DNA from: Streptomyces fulvoviolaceus
GTDB lineage: Bacteria; Actinomycetota; Actinomycetes; Streptomycetales; Streptomycetaceae
Assembly: GCF_000718165.1 (NCBI RefSeq)
Contig: NZ_JOEY01000031.1
Span: forward strand, 1-64,000
DNA length: 64,000 nt
Direction of reading: 5' to 3'
How positions within the stretch are numbered: the stretch's first letter is position 1; each line of letters opens with the position of its first letter. The translations under genes and the position numbers were made by a program. This document shows positions 6,619 through 15,142 of the stretch, piece by piece. The notes under the pieces are model-generated. The model was not told the origin of the DNA, made no database searches, and was given only the letters and a program-made list of their open reading frames with translations.

Positions 6619-9387
6619 TCATCGTGCATCCCCCGCCCTCAACTCCTTCACCGACCCCCGTCTCCCCGACCACCACGCCTGCCCCACCCCGACCCCCACC
6701 GCCAGCACCAGCACCGAAACCGCAGGTACCGCAAGCGACAGCGCGTCCGTGCGCAACTCGGCTGCCCCAGAAGGGGATTCGGCCGAGGCGAGGGCGATCG
6801 TCGAAAGGTCGATGCCGGGGGAGAGGAGGCGGATGGTCGCCCAACCCGTCAGCGCGCCGCCCGCCGCGGCCAGGACCGCCTGGGGCAGGGACTCGAGGAC
6901 CAGCAGGCGGCGGCCCTGGGCGCGGGTCAGGCCCATCGTGCGGAGGCGGGCCAGCAGGGCCGTGCGTTCGGGGGAGGTGCGGAGGAGGGCGAGGAGGAGA
7001 GCCAGGACGGCGTAGCCGGTGCCGGCTGCCACGGCCGTGGTGTAGATGCGTTCGGCGCCGGACTGGAGGGGGGAGTCGACGTAGCGCGCTCGCTCCTCGG
7101 ACCGTAGCCGCACGGACGCGGAGTCGGGCGCGGCCTTCCGCAGGGCGGCCGCGTCCAGCCGGTCACCCGTCACCGCCAGGGCCGTCGGGCGGGCGGCGGC
7201 GGAGCTGAGGCCGCTGACGTCCACGACCAGGAAGTCCGTGCCGGGCACCGCCGGGGTGCGGTCGCGGACGACGGCGATCCGGACGGTGACCGTGGTGCCG
7301 TCCGGCAGGAGGACGGGGAAGGGGCGGGTGCCGTAGGTCCGGGCGGTGGCCGGGGAGGCCAGGGCCGGGAGGACGTCACCGGTGGCGGGCGCCTTCAACT
7401 CCCCCTCCGTGACGGCCCCGAGCCCCGTCCGTCCCGTCAACGCCGCATAGTCACCGGGGTCGACCCCCACCAGCGGCACCGACTGCCGGCCGTCCGCCGG
7501 CTTCGCCTCGTACGTGATGCTCAGTTCGGCCAGCCCACCGACACCGGGGGACCGGCGGACCCGGTCCGGAACCGCCGACGGCAGCGGCGCGCTCGTCTCG
7601 ATGCGGGCGTCGGCGCCGACGGCGAGGAGGGCCGCGTGATCGCGGGCCTCGTGTACGCCCGCGAGGACCGAGCCGCCGAAGGCCGCCGTGGTCAGGGCGG
7701 TCAGCAGGGCGAGCAGGGGCAGGACCGCGGAGGCCGAGGTGCGGCCCGCGCGGGCCAGTGAGAGGTGGCCCACCGCGCCGCGCAGGCGGGCGGCCGGGCG
7801 GGCCAGTCCGCGCAGCGGGAGCGGATAGAGGCGGACCAGGACGAGAGCCGCGATCACGCCCACCAACACCGGTGCCAGCGAGATGAGTTGGTCGCTCGAG
7901 GAACCTGATGCGCCACGCCGCCGCAGTGTCTCCACCGCTCCCGCCGCCAGCACCAGCAGCGTGAGCTCCGCGATCGTACGGCGCCGGGACGGGCGTACGG
8001 ACGACACGTCCTCGCGGCCGGCGTGGACGCGTACCACCCGGTGCGCGGCCGCTGCCCGCACGGGCAGGGCGGCGCAGGCGGCCACGGTGACCGCCGCGGC
8101 CGCCGCGATCGCGTAGGCCGCGCGGGCGCCGGGGAACGTGAGCAGTGCGATGGTGAGGCCGAGGGCACCCGCGGGGACCGCCACGATCGCCGTCTCGGCG
8201 CACAGCCGGGCGGCCAGGCCCCGCAGGGAGGCGCCGCGGGCGCGCAGCAGGGCGAGTTCGGCGCGGCGGCGGTCGGCGGTGAGGCCGCCCGCCATCAGAA
8301 GCACCACGGCGGCGACCGTGCCGGTGCCGAACGCGGCGACCGCGACGAGCGGGGTGACGCCCTCGCGGAGCCCGGTGTAGGCGATGAGGACCTCGTCGAG
8401 GTCGGTCATCACGTCCGTCTCCGCGTCGGTCATCACGCCCGTCTCCTCATCGACCGCCGAGCGCACCTCCCGCAGCGCCGGGCCGGACTCCAGGGAGGCG
8501 ATCGCGGAGCTCAGGGCGCCCGTGTCGCGGGCGTGGAGGGACTCCTCGGAAGGTGCCAACTGCCAGTAACGTTCCGGGGTTCCGCGGGGCATGGCCAGCA
8601 TGACCGGGGCCGCCTCGGGGGCGATCAGCAGGGCGCCGAGCCAGTACATGTCCACGGAGGGGGCCGGCAGGCGGACCAGGGACGGGGTGCGCAGGACGGG
8701 CCGGGTGGACCAGTAGGCGCCCTGCGGGTCGTGCGGGGTGACGATGCCGGTGACGCGTACGGCGAGCGCCGCGCCTTCGGGGCCGGGTACGTGGATCACC
8801 GAACCGACCTTGATGTGGAGGGACTTGGCGGTCTCGGCGGTGACCGCGGCCTCCACCTCGGCCGTCGTTGCGGTCACCTGGCCGTCGGCCCTCGGGAGGC
8901 GTCCCGCCTTCGCGTCCGCGTGGTCGGCGAGGCCGTGCTGGGCGATGAGGGTCACGCGCGCGGGCATCCCGGTGGGCGCCGGCAGCCAGGGGTCGGACGC
9001 CGTCATGCCCGTGGTGGTGCGCACGCCGTACGTCGACTCGCCGCGGTCGGCGACGAGGGGCCGGGGGACCGCGGCGAGGACCTTGGCGTACTGCCTGCCC
9101 AGGGCGTCGGGGCGCAGAGCGTCCTCCCGCAGACGCTCCGGCAGAGTCATGGTGGGCATCGGGGCGTACGCTTCGACGCTCGTCCGGTCGGGGCGGGCCT
9201 GCTCGGCGGCCCGGCGCAGACCGGCGTCCTCGTACCGGTCGACCGCCCGCGGAAACGCGGCGGCCAGGCACGCGGTCAGCGCGACCAGCAGCGCGATGGC
9301 GCACGCGGCGCCGGGGGCGGTGCGCAGCCGGGTACGGACCCAGGGCGCCCGGATCGGGGTCCCCCCGCTGGCTCTCCTGATGTTCAC
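6619..9387 (-). CDS. FtsX-like ABC transporter permease (922 aa)
   Basis: A large MacB/FtsX-type permease. An N-terminal membrane helix (CAIALLVALTACLAAAFP, about residues 29-46) is followed by an extracytoplasmic domain. Then come two FtsX blocks of membrane helices, one in the middle (around GVTPLVAVAAFGTGTVAAV, with the coupling helix RAELALLRARGASL) and one at the C-terminus (TAVAAGTGYAVLALLLALL, with LLARLRTMGLTRAQGRR). The start is a GTG that overlaps the stop of the upstream permease by 4 nt (GTGA), so the two permeases are translationally coupled and probably form a heterodimer. Exporters of this type in actinobacteria move peptides or lipids or act mechanically; the substrate is unknown. 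Confidence 0.88.
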   Translation of the reverse strand: MNIRRASGGTPIRAPWVRTRLRTAPGAACAIALLVALTACLAAAFPRAVDRYEDAGLRRAAEQARPDRTSVEAYAPMPTMTLPERLREDALRPDALGRQYAKVLAAVPRPLVADRGESTYGVRTTTGMTASDPWLPAPTGMPARVTLIAQHGLADHADAKAGRLPRADGQVTATTAEVEAAVTAETAKSLHIKVGSVIHVPGPEGAALAVRVTGIVTPHDPQGAYWSTRPVLRTPSLVRLPAPSVDMYWLGALLIAPEAAPVMLAMPRGTPERYWQLAPSEESLHARDTGALSSAIASLESGPALREVRSAVDEETGVMTDAETDVMTDLDEVLIAYTGLREGVTPLVAVAAFGTGTVAAVVLLMAGGLTADRRRAELALLRARGASLRGLAARLCAETAIVAVPAGALGLTIALLTFPGARAAYAIAAAAAVTVAACAALPVRAAAAHRVVRVHAGREDVSSVRPSRRRTIAELTLLVLAAGAVETLRRRGASGSSSDQLISLAPVLVGVIAALVLVRLYPLPLRGLARPAARLRGAVGHLSLARAGRTSASAVLPLLALLTALTTAAFGGSVLAGVHEARDHAALLAVGADARIETSAPLPSAVPDRVRRSPGVGGLAELSITYEAKPADGRQSVPLVGVDPGDYAALTGRTGLGAVTEGELKAPATGDVLPALASPATARTYGTRPFPVLLPDGTTVTVRIAVVRDRTPAVPGTDFLVVDVSGLSSAAARPTALAVTGDRLDAAALRKAAPDSASVRLRSEERARYVDSPLQSGAERIYTTAVAAGTGYAVLALLLALLRTSPERTALLARLRTMGLTRAQGRRLLVLESLPQAVLAAAGGALTGWATIRLLSPGIDLSTIALASAESPSGAAELRTDALSLAVPAVSVLVLAVGVGVGQAWWSGRRGSVKELRAGDAR

Positions 9388-12300
9388 TCACCCCCCTCAC
9401 GCAACGCCCGAGCCGGATCCGCCCGCCGCCACGCCAGCGCCGCCGTCACGAGGAGCGGCGTCAGCGCCACCGCCGCCAGCAGTACGGCCACATGCGCGAC
9501 CGGAAGCTCGACCAGCACCGGCGGCACCGGTCTGGTCGCCTCGCTGGTCAGCACGATGAGCGGGATCACCGCCCGCGTCAGCACGGTCCCCAGCGCCGCC
9601 CCCACCAGCAGTGCCAGCCCCACCAGGACGCCCTGCTCGACGGCGACCGTGCGGGCGAGGCGGCGACGCGGGGCGCCCAGGGCGCGCAGTACGGCGAACT
9701 CGGCGCCCCGCTCCCGCAGGGACCCCGCCGCGCTCACCGCGAACCCGACGGCGGCCAGTGCCGCCGCCACCCCGGCCGCCGCGGCGAACGCGGCCTCGGG
9801 GCCCGCGCCGAACGGGTCGTCGCGCAGCTGCTCGGCGATCTCGTCCCGCACCACGACCTGCGCGGGATCCATGTCGGGCCGGGCCCGCAGCGCCGCCGCC
9901 ACCCGGTCCGCCGCACCCGGCGCGGTCCGCAGCCACCACTCGGTGGGCGCGATGCCTTCGCCGTACCGTGCCTCCAACACCCGGTTCACGGACCGCAGAT
10001 CGACCAGCAGGGCCCCGCCGTTCCCGGACGTGGTCGGCAACTCCCGTACGGAGCGCACGATCCGCACCGGCACGGTCCGGCCGCCGAACGTCACATCCAC
10101 GCTCTGCCCGGTGCCGGCACCCGCCGAGTCGAGGAAGCGGTCGGTCGCGACGGCCGTGATCCCCGCGTTCTTGGGCTGCTCGACCCGCAGTCGCACCGTC
10201 AACGACGAGACGATCCAGGTCTCTTCGGTCGGGATGTACCCCGTGCCGTACTCGACCGTCGGCCGTCCGGACGGTGAACTCACCTTCGGCTTCACCGGTT
10301 TCGCGTCCTCGTACGCCGATGACGTCTCCCCGGAGAGCTGCGACACGGCCGTCCAGGCGGCGGGCAGCGACAGCCGCCGTACCGTCCCGTCGGTTCCGGT
10401 GGCCGTCAACTCGTCGACGGAGAAGCGGTGTTGCTCGGCACGGCCGCGCGGCTGGTCCACGACCAGTTCCAGGGCGGTGAGCGTCAGCGGGCCCGAGGAG
10501 ATGCCGAGATCCAGTGTGTGAGCGCGGCCGTCGGCGGGGAGTTGGCCGGCCGGGACCCGGTAGGGGGTGCCGTAGCGGTCCTGCAGGGTGGCGGTCACCT
10601 CCGCCGTCGTGCTCGGCACAGAGCCGCGCAGGGTGGCCTTCAGCCGTAGACGGGCCGTGTCCGCGGGCACCTCCGCGCCCGCCGCAGCGCCCTTGGGGCC
10701 GAGTCCCGTGAGCAGCGGCCGTACCGGTACGGCGGACAGGTCGTCGCGCATCAGCACCGCGCCCGCCCCGTGCGCGGTGTCCAGCGCCAGCACCGTCGCC
10801 TCCCGGTCGCCGGACAGCGGCAGCGTCGTACGGACGGCGGGGGCGACCGCGCGTACGTGCGGGACGGCGGCGTACTCGTCGGTGCGGCCCAATCCGGCGT
10901 CCCCGGCGGCGAGTACGCGCACCGGCGCACCCGCCCGGAAGTCCGCCTGGTCGGCCTGCGAACGGTCCCAGGAGACGCCCTGCCCGATCGCCAGCATGCC
11001 CAGCGCCACGGCCAGGACCAGCAGCAGCACCGGGCCCGCGCCGCGCATCGGGCGGCGGGCGATCTGCCAGCCCGCCAGCGCCGCGGTCAGCCCGCGCCCG
11101 CCGGCCGCCCGGCGTTCGGCGAGCCGCGCCATCGGCGGCAGCAGCCGCAGCGTCAGCACGGTCCCGGCCAGCAGCGCGAGCGCGGGCGCCGCGACCAGGA
11201 GCGGGTCGACGCCGAGGGAGCCCGAGCTGTCGCCGGTCACGGCGCCCGAGGTCTGGCGGTTGAGCTGCCAGTACGCGACACCGGCCACCGCCAGCAGCCC
11301 CACGTCCGCGCCCCCGCGCACCGCAGCGGGCAGCGCCCCGGCCCGGCCCCGCGTGAACGAGGACGTCAGCGCGGGCAGCGTCACCGCCAGCGCACACCCG
11401 AGCGCCACTCCCGCCGCCACCAGCCACACCCCGAGCCGCCCGCCGGCCGGCACCTCCAGGCGCAGCCCGATCCTGGCCAACGGCCCCTGCCCGGCCAGCA
11501 GCCGGGTCAGCGGTCCCGCCAGCAGGGGAGCGCAGAGCAGTGCGGGTACGGCGAGCAGCAGCGCCTCCAGCGCGGCGAGGCCCGCGACCCGGGCTCGGGA
11601 GGCACCGCGCGCCCTCAACAGCCGGGTCTCTCCCGTGCGTTCGGCGCTCAGCAGCCCGGCCACCAGCAGCAGGGCACAGCCCGCGAGCAGCACCAGCTGG
11701 AGGGCGACGATCAGCAGCGTGGAGCGGGAGACGAGCAGGGAGCGGTCCAGCCGGTCCAGCACCTCGGGCAGGGCGGTGGCCGCGACCGTCGCCCCGCCGA
11801 GCGAAGTCTCCTTGCGCAGCGCCGCGTTCCCGGTGCGGGCCGACTCGCGCAGGGCGTCGATGCGCGCGGTCGTCAGCGTCGAGAAGTCGGCCGACGCGAG
11901 CCAGGCGGACGGCCCGACGCTCACCGTCCCTCCGGCCGGCACGGCGGGATCGGTCAGCAGGGGGCCGTACGTCGTGAAGTCGAGCTTGTTGATCCCGCGG
12001 CCGCGCAGGTCGTCGAGCTGCCAGTACGGGGCGTCCGCGCTCGCGGGCCGGTACAGGCCGGTGACCGTGACGCGCACGTCCGGCCCGCGGAGGCGGTCGG
12101 TGACGGTGAGACGGTCGCCGGGTTCGAGGCCGAGGGCGCGGGCGGCGGTCTGCGGGAGGGCCACCTCGACGACCTCGTCCGCCGGTTGGGGCAGCCGCCC
12201 GTCGACGAGCCGCACCTGCGTCCGGTCCAGCGCCGCGAAGTAGGTCAGATCCGGGTCCCCGGAGCGCTCGGCCTCGGGCTGGAGCGAGCGCGGCAGCGCG

Positions 12301-12623
12301 TAGGGCCCCGACCGCATCAGGGTCCGCACGGTCACCGGCAGCCCGTCGAAGGTCTTCCGGGCCCGGTTGCGTACGGCGGTGTCGGCGGCCGCCCGCTCCT
12401 CGGCGGGCACGTCGGCCTTGACGATCAGCGCGGTGTCGGCGGCGTTGCGGGGGTCCCGCAGGGAGTGGCGCAGGGACGCGTCACCGATCGCGCCCGAGTA
12501 CGCGGTGAGGGTCGCCAGGACCGCCGTGGTCAGCAGAACGGTGAGCAGCGCGGCGGCGAGCAGGAGGCGGTGCGCCCGCGCACGCAGGACGACGAACCTC
12601 GTGATTCCCCCGAACCCCGTCAC
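9384..12623 (-). CDS. FtsX-like ABC transporter permease (1079 aa)
   Basis: First gene of the exporter operon. It begins MTGFGGITRFVVLRARAH with a membrane helix (LLLAAALLTVLLTTAVLATL) and a large extracytoplasmic region of mostly beta/loop composition, split between two FtsX permease blocks. The coupling-helix motifs ETRLLRARGASRARV and GAEFAVLRALGAPRRRL are both present. At 1079 residues it is far longer than single FtsX proteins and is an internally duplicated permease. It overlaps the next permease by GTGA. No regulator is adjacent; the roughly 160 nt upstream (12624-12786) holds no gene and must carry the promoter, but I see no clear box. Confidence 0.88.
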   Translation of the reverse strand: MTGFGGITRFVVLRARAHRLLLAAALLTVLLTTAVLATLTAYSGAIGDASLRHSLRDPRNAADTALIVKADVPAEERAAADTAVRNRARKTFDGLPVTVRTLMRSGPYALPRSLQPEAERSGDPDLTYFAALDRTQVRLVDGRLPQPADEVVEVALPQTAARALGLEPGDRLTVTDRLRGPDVRVTVTGLYRPASADAPYWQLDDLRGRGINKLDFTTYGPLLTDPAVPAGGTVSVGPSAWLASADFSTLTTARIDALRESARTGNAALRKETSLGGATVAATALPEVLDRLDRSLLVSRSTLLIVALQLVLLAGCALLLVAGLLSAERTGETRLLRARGASRARVAGLAALEALLLAVPALLCAPLLAGPLTRLLAGQGPLARIGLRLEVPAGGRLGVWLVAAGVALGCALAVTLPALTSSFTRGRAGALPAAVRGGADVGLLAVAGVAYWQLNRQTSGAVTGDSSGSLGVDPLLVAAPALALLAGTVLTLRLLPPMARLAERRAAGGRGLTAALAGWQIARRPMRGAGPVLLLVLAVALGMLAIGQGVSWDRSQADQADFRAGAPVRVLAAGDAGLGRTDEYAAVPHVRAVAPAVRTTLPLSGDREATVLALDTAHGAGAVLMRDDLSAVPVRPLLTGLGPKGAAAGAEVPADTARLRLKATLRGSVPSTTAEVTATLQDRYGTPYRVPAGQLPADGRAHTLDLGISSGPLTLTALELVVDQPRGRAEQHRFSVDELTATGTDGTVRRLSLPAAWTAVSQLSGETSSAYEDAKPVKPKVSSPSGRPTVEYGTGYIPTEETWIVSSLTVRLRVEQPKNAGITAVATDRFLDSAGAGTGQSVDVTFGGRTVPVRIVRSVRELPTTSGNGGALLVDLRSVNRVLEARYGEGIAPTEWWLRTAPGAADRVAAALRARPDMDPAQVVVRDEIAEQLRDDPFGAGPEAAFAAAAGVAAALAAVGFAVSAAGSLRERGAEFAVLRALGAPRRRLARTVAVEQGVLVGLALLVGAALGTVLTRAVIPLIVLTSEATRPVPPVLVELPVAHVAVLLAAVALTPLLVTAALAWRRADPARALREGGE

Positions 12624-12786
12624 CCGGCCCCCCGCCGTGTTGTCCAGACCTCCCGGCGATGCTGTCAGAGGGGACGGGCCGCGGGTAAGCGCTTCAGAAC
12701 GGGGCTTGACCGGATTGTGATCGGATTCCGACGTCGTATCACCGGAAAACGACCGGAATCCGGGACTCGGTCCCGGAACTCGAACG

Positions 12787-13200
12787 TCAGTCGGCGGTGT
12801 TCACCATCGAGGCCGCCGCGTACGTCAGGTAGTTCCACAGCTGCGTCTCGTGCTCCTCGGACAGGCCGAGCTCGTCGACGGCGTCGCGCATGTGCTTCAG
12901 CCAGGCGTCGTGCGCCGCCCGGTCGACCTGGAAGGGGGCGTGGCGCATCCGCAGCCGGGGGTGTCCGCGGTTGTCGCTGTACGTCGTCGGGCCGCCCCAG
13001 TACTGGATCAGGAACAGCGTGAGGCGCTCCTCGGCCGGGCCCAGGTCCTCCTCGGGGTACATGGGCTTGAGGATCGGGTCCTCGGCGACTCCCTCGTAGA
13101 AACGGTGGACCAGGCGACGGAAGGTCTCTTCCCCGCCGACCTGCTCGTAGAAGGTCTGCTCCTGAAGCGTGCCGCGCCGAATCTCTTTCACGCTTTCCAT
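12787..13200 (-). CDS. glbO: Group II truncated haemoglobin (GlbO-type)
   Basis: A 137-residue haem protein of the 2-over-2 globin family, widely conserved in actinobacteria, that binds O2 and can help detoxify NO or peroxides. Features are the start EQTFYEQVGGEETFRRLVHRF, the YWGGP motif (residues 67-71, with the distal W/G pattern of group II) and the proximal haem region LRMRHAPF (H at about 87). A tryptophan-containing C-terminal helix (ETQLWNYLTYAA) follows. The length fits the family. No ribosome-binding site is obvious before the ATG. It stands alone and forms the left border of the accessory island. Confidence 0.92.
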   Translation of the reverse strand: MESVKEIRRGTLQEQTFYEQVGGEETFRRLVHRFYEGVAEDPILKPMYPEEDLGPAEERLTLFLIQYWGGPTTYSDNRGHPRLRMRHAPFQVDRAAHDAWLKHMRDAVDELGLSEEHETQLWNYLTYAAASMVNTAD

Positions 13201-13338
13201 GGTCTCAGACGGGGTGACTCAGGATAAGTACGGTCCGTAGGTACCAGAATTGTGGGTGTAAGTGCACAGAGTGTGAGGAGAATTTTCAATAGTTGTCATA
13301 GCTGAATAGATAGCTGCATAGGTAACAATACGGACCAC
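13201..13338. other. AT-rich island boundary with inverted repeat, possible attachment-site remnant
   Basis: This 138-nt gap is markedly more AT-rich than its surroundings (for example GAGAATTTTCAATAGTTGTC). It carries the 8-bp inverted pair GGTCCGTA (13232-13239) and TACGGACC (13329-13336). The left arm continues GGTACC and the right arm is preceded by GGTAAC. The right arm ends 2 nt before the start of a decayed serine recombinase gene, where an attachment site would be expected. No gene is credible here; a 63-codon minus frame is not supported. Confidence 0.45.
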
Positions 13339-14017
13339 ATGCGAGTATCTGTGGGTGTCTAGGGGCAGAGGCCGTACCGCGCGCAGCGTCAGCGACCAGC
13401 ACACCGACAACCTGATTGCCGAACTGGACTATGGCCCGTGGGTGTGGGGCGACCCGTACAAGGACATCGGGTCGGCATCGACGGGTGCCCCCGCTGCGTC
13501 CGACAGTACCCGGACCCCGTAAACGGGCCTCGTCATCGGAGACCTGGAGCCCACCGACCCGGAGACCGGTGAGCCCACGGCGCCAGAGCTGGGCGTGAAC
13601 CTCGCGAACCTGTCCCGCCCTGCGCCGCCGTCCGGAGTCCGGTTCGGAGGGCAGGCGACCCGGACCGAACTGGACGGGCTCCGTGGCGAGTTGAAGGAGC
13701 TGGAAGACGCTCCCCGACCCAGGCAGCTCGCGCCCGGCTGGCCCGCACCGCCGACATGGAGGAGTCGGAGACGGACATCGCCGCCCTGGAGGCCAAGCTG
13801 TCCAAGCTCACCGCGCCCGTCCCGCTGACGGAAGTCCTTCCGCCTGCCCCCGGGACGGACCTGGTGCTCTGGTGGAAGGCGGCCGACGTCCAGCGTCATC
13901 GTGCCGTCGCTGCGCTGCTGTTCACGCCCGAACTGCTAGGTCAGGTACGCATCACGCCGTCGGCAGGGCTGGCGGGACCCGGTGACCGAACGGATCAAGT
14001 GGGTCACCGCCGCCTGA
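13339..14017 (+). pseudogene. Decayed serine recombinase (large serine integrase remnant)
   Basis: The DNA still encodes pieces of a large serine recombinase, but not in one frame. The ATG at 13339 gives MRVSVGV; a frameshift follows, then RGRGRTARSVSDQHTDNLIA and YGPWVWGDPYKDIGSAS. This is the usual N-terminal resolvase layout with its RVS and SxSDQ region. An in-frame stop and a large internal deletion follow. The C-terminal coiled coil reappears as ADMEESETDIAALEAKLSKL and KAADVQRHRAVAALL, and after another frameshift WRDPVTERIKWVTAA and the stop at 14015-14017. About 225 codons remain where roughly 450-550 are normal. The catalytic domain is mostly gone, so the gene is dead. It marks an old integrated element. 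Confidence 0.72.
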
Positions 14018-14053
14018 CACACACGCACACGACGGAGCCCGGCCGGGAAGCTG

Positions 14054-14075
14054 CACCGGCCGGTCCCCGTGCTGT
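14054..14075. repeat. Direct repeat, left copy, flanking nuclease cassette
   Basis: The 22-mer at 14054-14075 (CACCGGCCGG then CCCCGTGCTGT) matches 14952-14973 at 20 of 22 positions. It lies just beyond the stop of the nuclease-like gene. With CCCGGCCGG at about 14039-14047 it can also form a terminator-like stem. Confidence 0.65.
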
Positions 14076-14873
14076 CTACCGCCGCCCGAGCTGGGTCAGG
14101 AAGTCATCCACGAACTTCTCGACCTCCGCCAGGCTGCTAACTTCCTCCACGTTCAGCCGGTCGACGACCTTCACCCCGGCATGCAGGAGCTGCCGGGTAC
14201 GGCTGTGGTCAACACCGGCGTGGCCTCTGTGCTGCGGGCCATCGATCTCGATGACACCGACGTACCCGCAATACGTGATCAGGAGATCGGGTTCGAGGGT
14301 GCGAAGGCGAACCCGTATGCCGCCGAGGGGCATGATCCCGATGGTCTCACTGTCCGGCAGGGTGGCCTGCCGCTTCTTGAGCACCCGGTAGACGTCGCGT
14401 TCCCATTGGTTCGTGAAGTGGAGCTGGTCCTCAACCGGGTGGCGGGGCTCAAGTCGGGGCTTGCGGCCTTGGTTGCTGGGCTTCGGGCCGTTGGCCGTCT
14501 TCACCTGTTCCCGCCAGCCAGCGGCGAGCCGTGGAATCTCCGGGCGGACATGGATCTCGTCTACGTCCTTGCCCGCTGGCCCGAGAACCAAGCGCATGGC
14601 GCTCCCGATGTTCTTGAGCGCCGCCTCGTCGTAGCGGGGGTACAGGCTGGGCTCCACCACGAGAATGACCCGGTAGCCCTCTTCGTCGAACTGCGTGTTC
14701 CAGAGCCGCACCTCTAGCGAGGTCACATCCGCGATCAACTCGGCAGCGCGGACATCCCCTTGATGCTGCATGAGCAGGGCGCTGGTACCCAGCAGCCACT
14801 CGCCGACGATGGCGCTGTTCTGCGGGGCGTCCAGGACGATGGACATGTCGGGCGACGGCAGCTCATCACTCAT
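14076..14873 (-). CDS. PD-(D/E)XK nuclease-like protein
   Basis: A 265-residue protein with no assigned function. The C-terminal part looks like a DUF559/Vsr-type restriction-fold nuclease. It has a helix with acidic residue QWERDVYRVL (E157), LEPDLLITYCG (D196) and VGVIEIDGPQHRGH (E209, D211, H215), then DHSRTRQLLHAGVKVVDRL. That layout (E, PD, ExD, later R and hydrophobic GV strand) is the core of the PD-(D/E)XK superfamily. The N-terminal 130 residues are mixed alpha/beta and unrecognised. The ATG at 14873 may be leaderless. Unlike its neighbours it is bounded by direct repeats. DNA cleavage is inferred, not proven; a role in defence or mobile-element biology is plausible. Confidence 0.6.
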   Translation of the reverse strand: MSDELPSPDMSIVLDAPQNSAIVGEWLLGTSALLMQHQGDVRAAELIADVTSLEVRLWNTQFDEEGYRVILVVEPSLYPRYDEAALKNIGSAMRLVLGPAGKDVDEIHVRPEIPRLAAGWREQVKTANGPKPSNQGRKPRLEPRHPVEDQLHFTNQWERDVYRVLKKRQATLPDSETIGIMPLGGIRVRLRTLEPDLLITYCGYVGVIEIDGPQHRGHAGVDHSRTRQLLHAGVKVVDRLNVEEVSSLAEVEKFVDDFLTQLGRR

Positions 14874-14881
14874 GCACGGAA

Positions 14882-14928
14882 TTGTGACAGCCGCCGCTGA
14901 CAACGGAAGGCCATCGGCTGTCACGCAC
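14882..14928 (-). promoter_or_regulatory. Inverted repeat upstream of nuclease-like gene
   Basis: Perfect 10-bp arms GTGACAGCCG (14884-14893) and CGGCTGTCAC (14915-14924) are separated by 21 nt. Outer TTGT/ACAA bases extend the symmetry with a 2-nt slip. The left arm falls inside the putative -10/start region of the nuclease-like gene, so an operator or an attenuator hairpin is likely. Confidence 0.5.
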
Positions 14929-14951
14929 AACGACACTCGGCCAGGGGGGAA

Positions 14952-14973
14952 CACCGGCCGGGCTCCGTGCTGT
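14952..14973. repeat. Direct repeat, right copy, flanking nuclease cassette
   Basis: Second copy of the 22-mer at 14054-14075 (20/22 identical, same orientation). It lies just past the stop of the 54-residue gene. The 876 nt between the two copies hold only the nuclease-like gene and its control region. Confidence 0.65.
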
Positions 14974-14977
14974 TGGG

Positions 14978-15142
14978 CTACCCCTTCGCGCCGTGGCGCT
15001 GTACCAGGAGGATGCCGTACGAGTGCGGCAGAGGTACGTCCTCGGTCTGGGTGCACTCACGGTGCAGACCCTTGAAGTCCAGCCGCTGGGCGAGCGTGCA
15101 TTCCGCAGACAGGGGCGGGATGCGCGTCGTGGGCGCGCTCAC
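14978..15142 (-). CDS. Small conserved-type hypothetical protein (54 aa)
   Basis: A short gene reading MSAPTTRIPPLSAECTLAQ, then HRECTQTEDVPLPHSYGILLVQR. The GTG start overlaps the end of the upstream (frameshifted) gene by 4 nt (GTGA). The paired cysteines (SAEC, HREC) and the PLPHSYGILLV segment look like a small protein I associate with Streptomyces accessory regions, where it follows a YAPxxGDLV protein. That recollection needs a search to confirm. No function is known. It is the last gene of a three-gene micro-operon. Confidence 0.6.
   Translation of the reverse strand: MSAPTTRIPPLSAECTLAQRLDFKGLHRECTQTEDVPLPHSYGILLVQRHGAKG

Noticed and set aside
6368..6844. 158-codon minus frame beside the ABC ATPase gene
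   Set aside because: It reads through the repeat element and a GGC/TGC low-complexity tract; Ser/Arg/His-rich with no conserved features.
8023..10521. Long plus-strand open frame opposite the FtsX permeases
   Set aside because: The minus frames give clear membrane proteins with FtsX motifs; this frame is low-complexity and is a GC-frame shadow. Similar shadows at 10770-13022 and 25045-27615 were rejected for the same reason.
13219..13410. 63-codon minus-strand frame in the AT-rich segment
   Set aside because: No ribosome-binding site or recognisable sequence, and it overlaps the recombinase remnant. AT-rich DNA gives such frames by chance.
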